This document shows positions 15,680 through 25,851 of a DNA stretch of 64,000 bases, one piece after another (the stretch's first letter is position 1; every line of letters begins with the position of its first letter). Origin of the DNA: Paraburkholderia sp. (GTDB taxonomy: Bacteria > Pseudomonadota > Gammaproteobacteria > Burkholderiales > Burkholderiaceae). Made by a program: the position numbers and the translations under genes. Below the pieces are notes generated by a model that was not told the DNA's origin, made no database searches, and saw only the letters and a list, made by a program, of their open reading frames with translations. The stretch spans positions 247,779 through 311,778 of the forward strand of contig SCRN01000025.1 in assembly GCA_004322045.1 (NCBI GenBank), given 5' to 3'.

Positions 15680-16978
15680 ATGAAACGTCGTAGCTTGTTG
15701 AAGCTCGGTTCGCTCTCCGGCGCGCTCGCGCTCGCGGGACAAAGCCCGTTGGTTCGCGCGCAATCGTCGAGCGGTCCGATCAAGGTGGGCATCTTGCATT
15801 CGCTGTCGGGGACGATGGCGATCTCGGAAACTTCGCTCAAAGACACGGCGCTCATGACGATCGCCGACATCAACAAGAATGGCGGCGTCCTGGGCCGCCA
15901 GATCCAACCGATTGTCGTCGATCCCGCTTCGAATTGGCCGCTGTTCGCGGAGAAGGCACGACAACTGCTGACACAGGATAAAGTCGCTTGCGTTTTCGGC
16001 TGCTGGACTTCCGTGTCGCGCAAATCGGTCTTGCCCGTCTTCGAAGAATTGAACGGCTTGCTCTATTACCCGGTGCAATACGAAGGCGAAGAGATGTCAC
16101 GCAACGTGTTCTACACGGGCGCCGCGCCGAATCAACAGGCCATTCCCGCCGTCGAGTATCTGATGAGCGCCGAAGGCGGCGGCGCCAAGCGTTTCTTCTT
16201 GCTCGGCACCGACTACGTCTATCCACGCACCACCAACAAAATCTTGCGCGCCTTTCTGCATGCGAAGGGCGTCAAGGACGCCGACATTCAAGAGGTCTAC
16301 ACGCCGTTCGGCCACAGCGATTATCAAACGATCGTTGCCAACATCAAGGCGTTCGCCCAGGGCGGCAAGACCACCGTGGTCTCGACCATCAACGGCGACT
16401 CGAACGTGCCCTTCTATAAAGAGCTCGGCAACCAAGGGCTCAAAGCCACCGATGTGCCCGTCGTCGCGTTCTCGGTCGGCGAAGAAGAGCTGCGCGGCAT
16501 CGACACGAAACCGCTCGTCGGCCATCTCGCGGCTTGGAATTACTTCATGTCGGTCAAAGGCCCGGCGAACGCGAAGTTCAAGAAGCAATGGGCCGAATGG
16601 GTCGCCGCGCAAAACCTGCCCGGCGGCACGAAGCGCGTGACGAACGATCCGATGGAAGCGACGTTCGTCGGCATCCATATGTGGAAGCAAGCCGTCGAAA
16701 AGGCCAAGAGCACCGACGTGGACAAAGTGCGCGCCGCCATGATCGGGCAAACGGTCGCCGCGCCGTCGGGCTTCACGCTGTCGATGGACGGCAATCATCA
16801 CTTGCACAAGCCGGTCATGATCGGCGAGATCCGGGCGGACGGGCAATTCAACGTCGTCTGGGAAACGAAGACTGCCATTCGCGCTCAGCCTTGGAGCCCG
16901 TTCATCGCAGGCAATCAAGGCAAGCCGGACGTCGTCAGTTCGATTCGTGAGTTCCTGCGTCGCCGACAATTCGCGTAG
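15680..16978 (+). CDS. urtA: urea ABC transporter substrate-binding protein UrtA
   Basis: A 432-residue periplasmic binding protein that delivers urea to UrtBCDE. The signal sequence MKRRSLLKLGSLSGALALAG has an RRSLLK core suggestive of Tat export. The mature domain begins at PIKVGILHSLSGTMAISE, which is characteristic of UrtA, followed by DPASNWPLFAEKARQLL and GCWTSVSRKSVLPVFEE. The conserved LLYYPVQYEGEE and GTDYVYPRTTNKI segments separate UrtA from amino-acid binding proteins of the same fold. The ATG at 15680 has GGGGAAG upstream; the longer frame to 15548 would include the promoter and is rejected. It is the first gene of the urt-ure block. Confidence 0.96.
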   Translation: MKRRSLLKLGSLSGALALAGQSPLVRAQSSSGPIKVGILHSLSGTMAISETSLKDTALMTIADINKNGGVLGRQIQPIVVDPASNWPLFAEKARQLLTQDKVACVFGCWTSVSRKSVLPVFEELNGLLYYPVQYEGEEMSRNVFYTGAAPNQQAIPAVEYLMSAEGGGAKRFFLLGTDYVYPRTTNKILRAFLHAKGVKDADIQEVYTPFGHSDYQTIVANIKAFAQGGKTTVVSTINGDSNVPFYKELGNQGLKATDVPVVAFSVGEEELRGIDTKPLVGHLAAWNYFMSVKGPANAKFKKQWAEWVAAQNLPGGTKRVTNDPMEATFVGIHMWKQAVEKAKSTDVDKVRAAMIGQTVAAPSGFTLSMDGNHHLHKPVMIGEIRADGQFNVVWETKTAIRAQPWSPFIAGNQGKPDVVSSIREFLRRRQFA

Positions 16979-17118
16979 GCAAAGGCAACGCTCGTTCGTG
17001 CCGCGCTTCGCGCGCGGCGTTCTCACGCACCATTCGTGCGCGGCTGGCCCGAAGCGGTTCATCTCGGGCTCGTTGCCGCGCATCGGTGTTATCGCGTCGT
17101 TGCTCTTGGCCTTGACTC

Positions 17119-18744
17119 ATGAACCGATCCCTACGCCGCGGCTTCGTCGTCGCAGCGCTGTCTTGCTCGCTGGTTTGCTCGCTGCTCGCGCCCGCGGCAT
17201 TCGCGCTCACGCCGACCGACGTCGCTCCGCTGGCGGGCGACGACTTCAACGCCAAAGCGATCGCCATCGATGCGCTGGCGGCCGCACACGATCCCGCCGC
17301 GCTCACGCTGCTCGATGGCCTTGCCGATGATCGGGTGCTGGCCACGAGCACCGGCCAAGTGCTGATACAAGCCGCCGGCGACGACACCCATGCGCGCGAT
17401 GCTGTCTCCGGCAAAGCGGCCGCCATCGGCGACGCGCAGCCCGTCATGCTCAACAATCTGCTGCGCGGCAAAATCGCGCGTGCGCTGGCGGGACTGCGGC
17501 TCGCCTCGCCCGATGTGGCGGTGCGCCGCGCCGCCGTCGATGCGCTGCTCGCCAACCCCAATGCGTCGATGAGGCCGTTCGTCGAAACGGCCCGCGCCAA
17601 AGAAACGGATCCTGCCCTCAAGCGCCGGCTCGATGCGCTATGGGCGACAACCGCGCTCACCGATCCCGATCCGGCCAAACGCCTCGAAGCGGTGCAACTC
17701 GTCGCCGCGCGCCACGATCTCGATTTCTATCCGCTGCTGCGACCGCTCGTAGCCACGCGCGCCGACGGCGCCTTTGCCGAACCCGATGCGCGCGTGCGCG
17801 CCGCCGCACAGCGCGGCATCGACGCGCTCGACGCGATCGAGCGCAACAGCCGCATCGCGGGCACGCTGTTCGCCGGCATTTCGCTCGGCAGCGTGTTGTT
17901 GCTCGCGGCGCTCGGCCTTGCCATCACCTACGGCGTCATCGGCGTGATCAACATGGCGCACGGCGAGTTCCTGATGATCGGCGCTTATGCCACCTACCTC
18001 GTGCAGAACGCGTTTCGACACTATGCGCCGGGCGCCCTCGATTGGTATCCGCTCGCGGCCGTGCCGGCCTCGTTCCTTGCCGCGGCTGGCGCGGGCGTCG
18101 TGCTGGAGCGGCTCGTGCTCAAACGCCTCTATGGGCGGCCGCTCGAAACGCTGCTGACGACGTTCGGCGCAAGCCTCGTGTTGATGCAAGCCACTCGCAC
18201 GCTCTTCGGCGCGCAAAACGTCCAAGTCGCGAACCCTGCATGGATGACCGGCGGCATCACCGTCATGCAAAACTTGATCTTGCCGTACAACCGCATCGTC
18301 ATCCTGGCGTTTTCATTGGCGGTCGTGGCCATCGCGTGGGGCGTGCTCACGCGCACGAGGCTGGGGTTGTTCGTGCGCGCCGTCACGCAAAACCGCTCGA
18401 TGGCCGCCTGCGTCGGCGTGAAGACCGCCTTCATCGATTCCTATGCGTTCGCGTTCGGCGCCGGCATCGCAGGCCTGGGCGGCTGCGCGCTTTCGCAAAT
18501 CGGCAACGTCGGCCCCGATCTGGGCCAAAGCTATATCGTCGATTCGTTCATGGCCGTCGTGCTCGGCGGTGTTGGGCAACTGGCTGGCACGGTGCTCGGC
18601 AGCTTTGGCCTGGGCATTCTGATGAAAGCGATCGAGCCGTTCTGGGGCGCGGTGCTCGCGAAAATCGCCGTGCTCGTATTGATCGTCCTATTCATTCAAA
18701 AGCGTCCGCAAGGTTTGTTCGCCTTGAAAGGACGCAGCGCATGA
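17119..18744 (+). CDS. urtB: urea ABC transporter permease UrtB
   Basis: A 541-residue permease of the branched-chain amino-acid transporter type. Residues 1-30 are a signal-like segment (ending AAFALTP). They are followed by a periplasmic helical domain of about 220 residues rich in Ala/Asp with HEAT-like repeats (ATRADGAFAEPDARVRAAA), which distinguishes UrtB from LivH. The permease domain starts at LFAGISLGSVLLLAALGLAI and contains GVIGVINMAHGEFLMIGAY, the EAA-loop equivalent VTQNRSMAACVGV, and VVLGGVGQLAGTVLGSF. Its last codons overlap the start of urtC by four bases. Confidence 0.96.
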   Translation: MNRSLRRGFVVAALSCSLVCSLLAPAAFALTPTDVAPLAGDDFNAKAIAIDALAAAHDPAALTLLDGLADDRVLATSTGQVLIQAAGDDTHARDAVSGKAAAIGDAQPVMLNNLLRGKIARALAGLRLASPDVAVRRAAVDALLANPNASMRPFVETARAKETDPALKRRLDALWATTALTDPDPAKRLEAVQLVAARHDLDFYPLLRPLVATRADGAFAEPDARVRAAAQRGIDALDAIERNSRIAGTLFAGISLGSVLLLAALGLAITYGVIGVINMAHGEFLMIGAYATYLVQNAFRHYAPGALDWYPLAAVPASFLAAAGAGVVLERLVLKRLYGRPLETLLTTFGASLVLMQATRTLFGAQNVQVANPAWMTGGITVMQNLILPYNRIVILAFSLAVVAIAWGVLTRTRLGLFVRAVTQNRSMAACVGVKTAFIDSYAFAFGAGIAGLGGCALSQIGNVGPDLGQSYIVDSFMAVVLGGVGQLAGTVLGSFGLGILMKAIEPFWGAVLAKIAVLVLIVLFIQKRPQGLFALKGRSA

Positions 18745-19952
18745 GGCCCACGATGCAAACGCTCCCCTCTTCCACGGCGGTGCAGGAAGTGCATGCACCG
18801 CCCGCGGCTCCTGCGCTGGCGCCGGCTCAGCCGAGGGCCTCAAGACCGACGCTCGCGCTGCCCGAACGCCGCGCCTTGCTCTCGCGCCCCGCATGGATTG
18901 CGCTCTTGGCCCTCGTGCTTGCAGTCGGCTGCGGCGCCCCGCTCGCCGCGCTCGTGTTTCCCGAGTCGAGCGTCTTTCACCTATCGGCCTATGCATTGAC
19001 GCTCGGCGGCAAGTTCATGTGCTATGCGATTGCCGCGCTCGCGCTCGATCTGGTGTGGGGGTACTGCGGCATTTTGAGCTTGGGCCATGGCTTGTTCTTC
19101 GCCCTGGGCGGCTACGCCATCGGCATGTACCTAATGCGCGCGATCGGGCACGACGGCGTGTACGGCAGCGATCTGCCCGACTTCATGGTGTTTCTGAATT
19201 GGCACACGCTGCCGTGGTTTTGGCGCGGCACGGAACATCTCTGGTACGCGCTCGTGTTGGTGCTGCTCGTGCCGGCCCTGCTGGCGTGGACATTCGGCTT
19301 CTTCGCATTCCGTTCGCGCGTGCAAGGGGTCTATCTCTCCATCATCACGCAAGCGCTCACATACGCCGCCATGCTGCTGTTCTATCGCAACGAAACGGGC
19401 TTTGGCGGCAACAACGGGTTCACCGACTTCAAACGCATCGCGGTTTTTTCGATTGCGCAGCCGGCCACGCGCGTCACCTTGTTTCTGCTGACGTTCGCGA
19501 CGCTCGTGCTCGCCTTCCTCGGTGCGCGCGCGATCGTCACGTCCAAGCTGGGCCGCATCGTCACCGCCATGCGCGATAGCGAAACACGCCTCATGTTCCT
19601 GGGCTATAGCCCGCTCGCGTACAAGCTGTTCGTGTGGACGATCTCGGCGATGCTGTGCGCGATCGCCGGCGCGTTGTACGTGCCACAGGTGGGCATCATC
19701 AATCCGAGCGAGATGTCGCCGGCCAATTCGATCGAAATGGCGATTTGGGTGGCCGTCGGAGGGCGCGGAACACTCGTCGGGCCGATTGCCGGCGCGGTCG
19801 TGGTCAATGCGGCGCGTAGTTTCTTCACCGCGTACCTGCCCGAATATTGGCTGTTCTTCCTAGGTGCGCTGTTCGTCGCGGTGCCGCTCGCGCTGCCGCG
19901 CGGCTTGGTGGGTTTGGCGATGGCGGCAATCGGCAAGGGAGATCGGCAATGA
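18741..19952 (+). CDS. urtC: urea ABC transporter permease UrtC
   Basis: A 403-residue LivM-type permease, the partner of UrtB. The ATG at 18741 overlaps the urtB stop (ATGA) with AAGGAC upstream; ATG at 18753 is an alternative. A 40-residue cytoplasmic Pro/Ala-rich N-terminus precedes the first helix. Family marks are DLVWGYCGILSLGHGLFFALGGYA, NNGFTDFKRI and the loop MRDSETRLMFLGYSP that contacts the ATPases. VGGRGTLVGPIAGAVVVN closes the permease core. Its stop overlaps the start of urtD by four bases (ATGA). Confidence 0.96.
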   Translation: MRPTMQTLPSSTAVQEVHAPPAAPALAPAQPRASRPTLALPERRALLSRPAWIALLALVLAVGCGAPLAALVFPESSVFHLSAYALTLGGKFMCYAIAALALDLVWGYCGILSLGHGLFFALGGYAIGMYLMRAIGHDGVYGSDLPDFMVFLNWHTLPWFWRGTEHLWYALVLVLLVPALLAWTFGFFAFRSRVQGVYLSIITQALTYAAMLLFYRNETGFGGNNGFTDFKRIAVFSIAQPATRVTLFLLTFATLVLAFLGARAIVTSKLGRIVTAMRDSETRLMFLGYSPLAYKLFVWTISAMLCAIAGALYVPQVGIINPSEMSPANSIEMAIWVAVGGRGTLVGPIAGAVVVNAARSFFTAYLPEYWLFFLGALFVAVPLALPRGLVGLAMAAIGKGDRQ

Positions 19953-20794
19953 TCGACACGCCTAACGAATTGTCGATGAAAGATGCACCGCCTGCCGGCG
20001 ACGCGCCGATGGCTCACGTGCTCGAACGCGGGACGATCGACATCACGCACGGCACGATCCTCTATCTCGACGACGTGACGGTCAGCTTCGACGGCTTTCG
20101 TGCGCTGAACGGGTTGTCGTTGACGCTCGACGCAGGCGAGTTGCGCTGCGTGATCGGGCCCAACGGCGCGGGCAAGACGACGATGATGGACGTCATCACG
20201 GGCCGCACCCGCCCCGATAGCGGCCGCGCGTTTCTCGGGCAGACGCTCGATCTCACGCGCATGGACGAGCCGACGATCGCCCGCGCCGGCATCGGCCGCA
20301 AGTTTCAGAAGCCCACCGTGTTCGAGCAACATCCCGTATGGGAGAACCTCGAACTCGCGATGAAAACCGACAAGCGCTGGCATGCCTCGCTGCGTGCGCG
20401 GCTCACCGCCGCTGCGCTGTGCCGCATCGAAGAAACGCTCGCCATGATCGGCCTCGAGCGCGAGGCTCGCAAGCTGGCGGGCGTGCTCTCGCACGGGCAA
20501 AAGCAACGCCTCGAGATCGGGATGCTGCTGATGCAGCAGCCAGCGCTGCTGCTTCTGGACGAACCGGCGGCCGGCATGACCGACGACGAAACGATGGCGC
20601 TTGCCGCCCTGCTCGATCGTTTGCGCGGCACGTGCTCGATGATCGTCGTCGAGCACGACATGGAATTCGTCGCCGCGCTCGCAGGCGCAACATCGCGCGT
20701 CACGGTCATGGCCGAAGGCCGCGTGCTCGCGCACGGCACGCTGGACGAGGTGAAGCGCGACGAGACCGTTATCGAATCGTATCTCGGCCGATGA
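19949..20794 (+). CDS. urtD: urea ABC transporter ATP-binding protein UrtD
   Basis: A 281-residue ATPase. The Walker A motif is GPNGAGKTT, the ABC signature LSHGQKQRLEIGMLL is in the LSHGxKQ form typical of UrtD/LivG, and Walker B is ALLLLDEPAAGMTD. EHDMEFV supplies the switch histidine. IGRKFQKPTVFEQHPVWENL is the LivG-type Q-loop region. The ATG at 19949 overlaps the urtC stop. It powers urea import together with UrtE. Confidence 0.96.
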   Translation: MIDTPNELSMKDAPPAGDAPMAHVLERGTIDITHGTILYLDDVTVSFDGFRALNGLSLTLDAGELRCVIGPNGAGKTTMMDVITGRTRPDSGRAFLGQTLDLTRMDEPTIARAGIGRKFQKPTVFEQHPVWENLELAMKTDKRWHASLRARLTAAALCRIEETLAMIGLEREARKLAGVLSHGQKQRLEIGMLLMQQPALLLLDEPAAGMTDDETMALAALLDRLRGTCSMIVVEHDMEFVAALAGATSRVTVMAEGRVLAHGTLDEVKRDETVIESYLGR

Positions 20795-20841
20795 GCGCTT
20801 TCGATGCCGCGCGCAATGCAACTGCATCAATGGGGACATCC

Positions 20842-21534
20842 ATGCTCGACGTGACCGGACTCAATCAGTTCTATGGCGGCAGCCACATCCTGCGCGACGT
20901 CACGATGCACGTTCCGCAAGGCTCGCTCACCGTCTTGCTCGGCCGCAACGGCGTGGGCAAGACCACTTTGATGCGCTGCCTCATGGGCCTCGTGCGCGCG
21001 AAGAGCGGCACGATCGCCTGGGGCGGCGAGACGCTCGACGCGCTCGCACCGCCCGCGCGGGTGGCTCGCGGCATCGCCTATGTGCCGCAGGGCCGCGAGA
21101 TCTTTGCGCGCTTGAGCGTGGAGGAAAACCTGCTCGTCGGCGCAGCAAGCAAGCGCGGCGTCTCGCGCGTGCCCGAACGGATCTATAACCTCTTTCCCGT
21201 GCTCGAGCAGATGCGCAAGCGGCGCGGCGGCGACCTATCGGGCGGACAACAGCAACAGCTTGCGATCGGACGCGCGCTCATGAGCGAGCCTCGGCTGTTG
21301 ATTCTCGATGAACCTACCGAGGGCATTCAACCCTCAGTCATTCAGGAGATCGGGCGAACGCTGCGCAAGCTCGTCGACGAAACGGGGATGACCGTGCTGC
21401 TCGTCGAGCAGTATTACGACTTCGCCAAAGCGCTCGCCGATCACTACTGGGTCATGCGCCGCGGCGAAATCGTGGCGAGCGGCGCAGGCTCGGAGATGGA
21501 CGCGCGCGGCGTGCGCGAGATGATCGCCGTCTAA
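20842..21534 (+). CDS. urtE: urea ABC transporter ATP-binding protein UrtE
   Basis: A 230-residue LivF-type ATPase. The start chosen is the ATG at 20842 (MLDVTGLNQFYGGSHIL), with GGGGA upstream and the N-terminus seen in the family. An in-frame ATG at 20791 overlaps the urtD stop and would add 17 residues, so coupling could favour it. Walker A is GRNGVGKTT, the signature DLSGGQQQQLAIGRAL, and Walker B LLILDEPTEGIQPS. EQYYDFA replaces the usual EQ-N pattern in the switch region, as is normal in UrtE. Confidence 0.95.
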   Translation: MLDVTGLNQFYGGSHILRDVTMHVPQGSLTVLLGRNGVGKTTLMRCLMGLVRAKSGTIAWGGETLDALAPPARVARGIAYVPQGREIFARLSVEENLLVGAASKRGVSRVPERIYNLFPVLEQMRKRRGGDLSGGQQQQLAIGRALMSEPRLLILDEPTEGIQPSVIQEIGRTLRKLVDETGMTVLLVEQYYDFAKALADHYWVMRRGEIVASGAGSEMDARGVREMIAV

Positions 21535-21597
21535 CCGGCGCCGGTGCTATGCTCGACCCCATTCATCCGCGCGCCTGTCCGACGCCCAACGCATCTC

Positions 21598-22503
21598 ATG
21601 TCTTCTTCGGTATTTCATCAGGCCTCGATGCCGTCGACGGCCGTGCTCGGTGGCGACCCTCCCGCGCACGATCGCAACGGCTGGCAGGCGCACCTTGCGC
21701 TCGGCTTCGAACACCGCGTCGCGCACACGACGCTCGCGCATCGTCTGCATTCGGGCCCACTGCGCGTGCAAAAACCGCTGTACCCCGAGGGCGAAGCCAT
21801 TTGTCACGCCGTCATCGTTCATCCTCCGGGTGGCGTGGCGGGCGGCGATGCATTGTCGATCAACGTTTCGCTGGGCGCGAGCACGCATGCGGTATTGACC
21901 ACCCCTGGCGCGACGAAGTGGTACAAGGCGAACGGCCGCCTCGCGCGCCAGCGCATCGACATCACGCTCGGCGCGCAGGCGAAGCTCGATTGGCTGCCGC
22001 AAAACAACATCGTGTTCGACGGCGCACAGATCGCGCTCGACTTCACCTTGACGCTTGCCGAAGGCGCGACAGCGCTCGGCTGGGACGCCACGCAGCTCGG
22101 CCGCATCGCTGCGGGCGAGCGTTGGGCTGCCGGCGCCTTGTCGAGCACGGCGCGCATCCTCGGTCCCTCCGGCGACCCGCTATGGTTCGAGCGCGCCGAA
22201 TTGACGGCCGACGATCCGCTGCGCACTGCGCGCCAGGGGCTCGCGGGCTTTCCCGCTTACGGCACGCTGTGGGCCGTGGGCCCTGCCTGCAACGAGGCGC
22301 TCGCCGAGACGCTGGCGCCGCAGCTTCCGTTCGACGAAGCGCAACGCGCCGGAGTGTCCTGCATCGCGGACGGTGTGCTGGTCGTGCGCGCGCTCGCCCA
22401 TTCGATGGAAGCGCTACAGCACACCTTGACGCAATGCTGGCTCGCTCTGCGTCCGGTGGTTCACGGCGTCGCTGCGAGGCCGCTGCGGCTTTGGCGGACT
22501 TGA
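21598..22503 (+). CDS. ureD: urease accessory protein UreD
   Basis: A 301-residue UreD (UreH), the scaffold that binds apo-urease and receives UreF and UreG during nickel insertion. Conserved segments are [36 protein letters not shown] and [13 protein letters not shown], followed by [11 protein letters not shown]. The ATG at 21598 ([13 protein letters not shown]) is taken as the start, though its ribosome site is weak; ATG at 21628 is an alternative. It is the first urease gene, 63 bases after urtE, so transporter and enzyme genes are probably coexpressed. Confidence 0.95.
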   Translation: MSSSVFHQASMPSTAVLGGDPPAHDRNGWQAHLALGFEHRVAHTTLAHRLHSGPLRVQKPLYPEGEAICHAVIVHPPGGVAGGDALSINVSLGASTHAVLTTPGATKWYKANGRLARQRIDITLGAQAKLDWLPQNNIVFDGAQIALDFTLTLAEGATALGWDATQLGRIAAGERWAAGALSSTARILGPSGDPLWFERAELTADDPLRTARQGLAGFPAYGTLWAVGPACNEALAETLAPQLPFDEAQRAGVSCIADGVLVVRALAHSMEALQHTLTQCWLALRPVVHGVAARPLRLWRT

Positions 22504-22616
22504 GCGAAGCCAGTCGATGCCGTAGCGCGCCCGGGCTCGTCAGTTCGCGACACCTGTACCCAGACGTTCGGCAGCGGCGCACCGCATCGCTAAGCATAGC
22601 CCTGCCACGCCGCCAT

Positions 22617-22644
22617 TTGCCGCATGGCGACGCGGTGCTACGAT
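22617..22644 (+). promoter_or_regulatory. possible sigma-70 promoter ahead of ureA
   Basis: TTGCCG, 16 bases, TACGAT. It lies in the 216-base gap between ureD and ureA, the largest gap in the urease block. It would allow ureABCEFG to be transcribed separately from the urt promoter. Confidence 0.4.
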
Positions 22645-22719
22645 GATCGCGGCCTGGCCGATTGCGCGCAGGGCCGCCCCATCTTTCAACGACATTACGT
22701 TATCGAGCGCCGCGCGCCC

Positions 22720-23022
22720 ATGAAACTGACGCCCAGAGAAAAAGACAAGCTGCTCATCTTCACGGCGGCGCTGCTTGCCGAACGCCGCCGCGCGCGCGGC
22801 TTGAAATTGAACTACCCGGAGGCGGTGGCGTTCATTTCCGCAGCGCTGATGGAAGCGGCGCGCGACGGCAAGACGGTTGCCGAAGTCATGCATTACGGCA
22901 CGACGCTGCTCTCGCGCGATGACGTCATGGAGGGCGTGCCCGAAATGATCGCTGAGATCCAAATCGAAGCGACGTTCCCCGACGGGACGAAGCTCGTCAC
23001 CGTCCACCATCCGATTCCTTGA
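22720..23022 (+). CDS. ureA: urease gamma subunit UreA
   Basis: The 100-residue gamma subunit of the usual length. It starts [20 protein letters not shown], the invariant UreA N-terminus, and contains [20 protein letters not shown] and [16 protein letters not shown]. It assembles with UreB and UreC as (UreABC)3. The ATG at 22720 is fixed by this N-terminus, so the frame upstream to 22624 is not coding. Confidence 0.98.
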   Translation: MKLTPREKDKLLIFTAALLAERRRARGLKLNYPEAVAFISAALMEAARDGKTVAEVMHYGTTLLSRDDVMEGVPEMIAEIQIEATFPDGTKLVTVHHPIP

Positions 23023-23041
23023 GCATGTCTATGAGGCGCCC

Positions 23042-23347
23042 ATGATTCCCGGTGAAATCCTGACCGAAGACGGCGAAATCGAACTGAACGCGGGCCGCGA
23101 CACGCGCACCGTCACCGTCGCCAATACGGGCGATCGCCCCGTGCAAGTCGGCTCGCATTACCACTTCTATGAGGTCAACGCGGCGCTCGCGTTCGATCGA
23201 GAACAGGCCCGCGGCTTTCGCTTGAACATCGCCGCCGGCACGGCCGTACGCTTCGAGCCGGGGCAGGCGCGCACCGTGGAACTCGTCGCATTGGCGGGTG
23301 CACGCACGGTGTACGGCTTCAATGGCAAGATCATGGGGCCGCTCTAA
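23042..23347 (+). CDS. ureB: urease beta subunit UreB
   Basis: A 101-residue beta subunit with the family N-terminus [16 protein letters not shown] and the conserved segments [44 protein letters not shown] and [10 protein letters not shown]. The full-length gene lies 19 bases after ureA, and no residues normally conserved appear missing. Confidence 0.98.
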   Translation: MIPGEILTEDGEIELNAGRDTRTVTVANTGDRPVQVGSHYHFYEVNAALAFDREQARGFRLNIAAGTAVRFEPGQARTVELVALAGARTVYGFNGKIMGPL

Positions 23348-23399
23348 GCGTGCCGGTTGACCGCCCCTTCGGCGCAATTACTTCGGACTACGAATCGTC

Positions 23400-25106
23400 A
23401 TGACACTACGGATCGGCCGCCGCGCCTACGCGGAAATGTTCGGGCCCACGACGGGCGACCGTATTCGGCTCGCCGACACCGAGCTTCTGATCGAAATCGA
23501 ACGCGACTTCACCACCTACGGCGAAGAAGTGAAGTTCGGCGGCGGCAAGGTGATTCGCGACGGCATGGGCCAATCGCAACGCGTCGCGAGCGAAGTGGCC
23601 GATACCGTCGTCACCAATGCCGTGATTCTCGATCATTGGGGCATCGTCAAAGCCGACATCGCGATCAAGAACGGGCGCATCGCCGCGATCGGCAAAGCGG
23701 GCAACCCCGACATCCAACCGGGCGTGACCATTGCAATCGGCGCGGCGACGGAAATCATCGCCGGTGAAGGGCTGATCGTGACGGCGGGCGGCGTCGACAC
23801 GCACATTCACTTCATTTGCCCGCAGCAGATCGAGGAAGCGCTGGCCTCGGGCGTGACGACCATGCTCGGCGGCGGCACCGGCCCGGCCACCGGCACGAAT
23901 GCGACCACCTGCACGCCCGGCCCGTGGCATCTCGAACGCATGCTGCAGGCGGCCGACGGTTGGCCCATGAACCTCGGTTTTCTCGGTAAGGGCAACACGA
24001 GCCTGCCCGATCCGCTCGTCGAACAAATCGCGGCCGGTGCGATCGGCTTGAAGTTGCATGAAGACTGGGGCACGACGCCGGCCGCAATCGACAACTGCCT
24101 GAGCGTGGCCGACGCCACCGACACGCAGGTGGCGATCCACACCGATACGTTGAACGAAGCGGGCTTCGTCGAAGCCACCGTCGCCGCGTTCAAAGGGCGA
24201 ACGATTCACACGTATCACACCGAAGGCGCGGGCGGCGGCCACGCCCCCGACATCATCAAGGTGTGCGGCGAGGCGAATGTGTTGCCATCGTCGACGAATC
24301 CGACGCGGCCCTACACCGTCAACACGCTCGACGAACATCTCGACATGCTGATGGTCTGCCATCACTTGGATCCGTCGATCGCGGAGGATCTCGCTTTCGC
24401 CGAATCGCGCATTCGGCGCGAGACGATCGCGGCCGAAGACATCCTGCACGATCTGGGCGCGCTCTCGATGCTTTCCTCCGATTCCCAAGCAATGGGCCGC
24501 GTGGGCGAAGTCATCATCCGTACCTGGCAAACGGCCCACAAAATGAAGACGCAACGCGGGCCGCTGCCGCAAGACGGTGCGCGCAACGACAATTTCCGCG
24601 CCAAGCGCTACGTCGCGAAGTACACGATCAACCCGGCGATCACGCACGGCATTGCCCATGAAGTCGGTTCGATCGAAGCGGGCAAGTGGGCCGATCTCGT
24701 GTTCTGGGAGCCTGCTTTCTTCGGCATCAAGCCGACGATGATCGTGAAAGGCGGGATGATCGCCCTCGCGCAGATGGGCGACCCCAACGCCTCGATCCCG
24801 ACGCCCCAGCCCGTGCATTACCGCGAGATGTTCGCCACGCGCGGCGCGGCGCTCGCGCGAACCTCGCTGACATTCGTTTCGCAGATGGCGGCCGATGCTG
24901 GTATCGCCGAGCGCTATGGCCTGCAAAAACGCGTCGTGCCCGTGCGCGGATGCCGCACCGTATCGAAAGCCGATATGGTGCACAACGCGTGGCAGCCGGC
25001 GATCAGTGTCGACCCCGAAACCTACGAGGTCGTAGCCGACGGCGAGACGCTGACCTGCGAACCCGCCACCGTGCTGCCGATGGCGCAGCGCTATTTCTTG
25101 TTTTAA
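23400..25106 (+). CDS. ureC: urease alpha (catalytic) subunit UreC
   Basis: A 568-residue nickel amidohydrolase that hydrolyses urea to ammonia and carbamate. All active-site residues are visible at near-standard positions. They are His135 and His137 (VDTHIHF), the carbamylated Lys218 (GLKLHEDWG), His247 (AIHTD), His273 (YHTEG), the flap Cys320-His321 (MVCHHLDPS), and Asp361 ([10 protein letters not shown]). It should be active when matured by UreDEFG. The ATG at 23400 lies 53 bases after ureB. Confidence 0.99.
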   Translation: MTLRIGRRAYAEMFGPTTGDRIRLADTELLIEIERDFTTYGEEVKFGGGKVIRDGMGQSQRVASEVADTVVTNAVILDHWGIVKADIAIKNGRIAAIGKAGNPDIQPGVTIAIGAATEIIAGEGLIVTAGGVDTHIHFICPQQIEEALASGVTTMLGGGTGPATGTNATTCTPGPWHLERMLQAADGWPMNLGFLGKGNTSLPDPLVEQIAAGAIGLKLHEDWGTTPAAIDNCLSVADATDTQVAIHTDTLNEAGFVEATVAAFKGRTIHTYHTEGAGGGHAPDIIKVCGEANVLPSSTNPTRPYTVNTLDEHLDMLMVCHHLDPSIAEDLAFAESRIRRETIAAEDILHDLGALSMLSSDSQAMGRVGEVIIRTWQTAHKMKTQRGPLPQDGARNDNFRAKRYVAKYTINPAITHGIAHEVGSIEAGKWADLVFWEPAFFGIKPTMIVKGGMIALAQMGDPNASIPTPQPVHYREMFATRGAALARTSLTFVSQMAADAGIAERYGLQKRVVPVRGCRTVSKADMVHNAWQPAISVDPETYEVVADGETLTCEPATVLPMAQRYFLF

Positions 25107-25146
25107 CGCTCAACGACGCGAAGCTTCGTTGTACTGACTATTTACG

Positions 25147-25845
25147 ATGCGAACGATCGACAAACGGGTTTCCCCACCGGCCAAGCTCGCGGCCTCGCTG
25201 GTCGCCCGCGCGGCCACATTGACGCTCGCCTACGAGGCGCGGTGTAAGAGCCGGCTCGCAGCCTCGCTCGATACGGGCGAGGAAGTGGCGCTCGTCATGC
25301 CGCGCGGCACGGTGCTGGCCGACGGCGACGTGCTGGTCGCCGACGACGGCGCCCTCGTGCGCGTGGTTGCACAGGCCGAAGCCGTGCTCGTCGTACGCGC
25401 GGCCGATGCAACGACGCTCACGCGCGCCGCCTATCATCTGGGCAATCGCCACACGCCGGTCGAAATCGGTGCGGGCTATTTGAAGCTCGAAGCGGACAGC
25501 GTGCTCGAAGCGATGCTGATGCGTTTGGGGGTTCAGGTCGAGCGCGCGACATTGCCGTTTCATCCCGAAGCCGGTGCATACGGCGGCGGACACCGGCATG
25601 GTCACGATGCGACGTTTGCCGAGGATTACGCGCTCGCGCAGCAGGTGTTCGCACAGCGTCATGGTCACGCGCATGACGACGAGCATGGCCACGGCCATTC
25701 TCATGAGCACGAGCATGAGCATGAGCACGGCCATGAGCATGATCATGCCCACGGCCATCATGCCCATGATCACGCACACGATCACGAACACGGCGATGCG
25801 GATTGTTGCGGCCACAACGAACCGCATTCGCACAAGCCTCGCTGA
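25147..25845 (+). CDS. ureE: urease accessory protein UreE, nickel chaperone with His-rich tail
   Basis: A 232-residue nickel metallochaperone. The N-terminal peptide-binding domain ([18 protein letters not shown]) and the C-terminal metal-binding domain with [13 protein letters not shown] (central Ni-site histidine) and [22 protein letters not shown] are typical. From about residue 150 a His/Glu/Asp-rich tail follows (HRHGHD, then blocks of HGH, HEHEH and HDHAHGHH, about 30 histidines). It can store several nickel ions, as in Klebsiella-type UreE. The tail DNA is repetitive and prone to length change. Confidence 0.96.
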   Translation: MRTIDKRVSPPAKLAASLVARAATLTLAYEARCKSRLAASLDTGEEVALVMPRGTVLADGDVLVADDGALVRVVAQAEAVLVVRAADATTLTRAAYHLGNRHTPVEIGAGYLKLEADSVLEAMLMRLGVQVERATLPFHPEAGAYGGGHRHGHDATFAEDYALAQQVFAQRHGHAHDDEHGHGHSHEHEHEHEHGHEHDHAHGHHAHDHAHDHEHGDADCCGHNEPHSHKPR

Positions 25846-25851
25846 CTTGCC

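Noticed and set aside
17640..19952. 770-codon frame covering urtB and urtC
   Set aside because: Only the part from 18741 is UrtC; the first 360 codons are an Arg-rich shadow of urtB in another frame.
23406..24983. 525-codon frame antisense to ureC
   Set aside because: A mirror of a strongly conserved catalytic gene; composition (Arg, His, Asp, Val) is that of an antisense high-GC frame.
25676..25800. Repetitive CAT/CAC-rich DNA in ureE considered as a CRISPR-like or satellite repeat
   Set aside because: It simply encodes the His-rich nickel-binding tail of UreE; the units are irregular and in frame.
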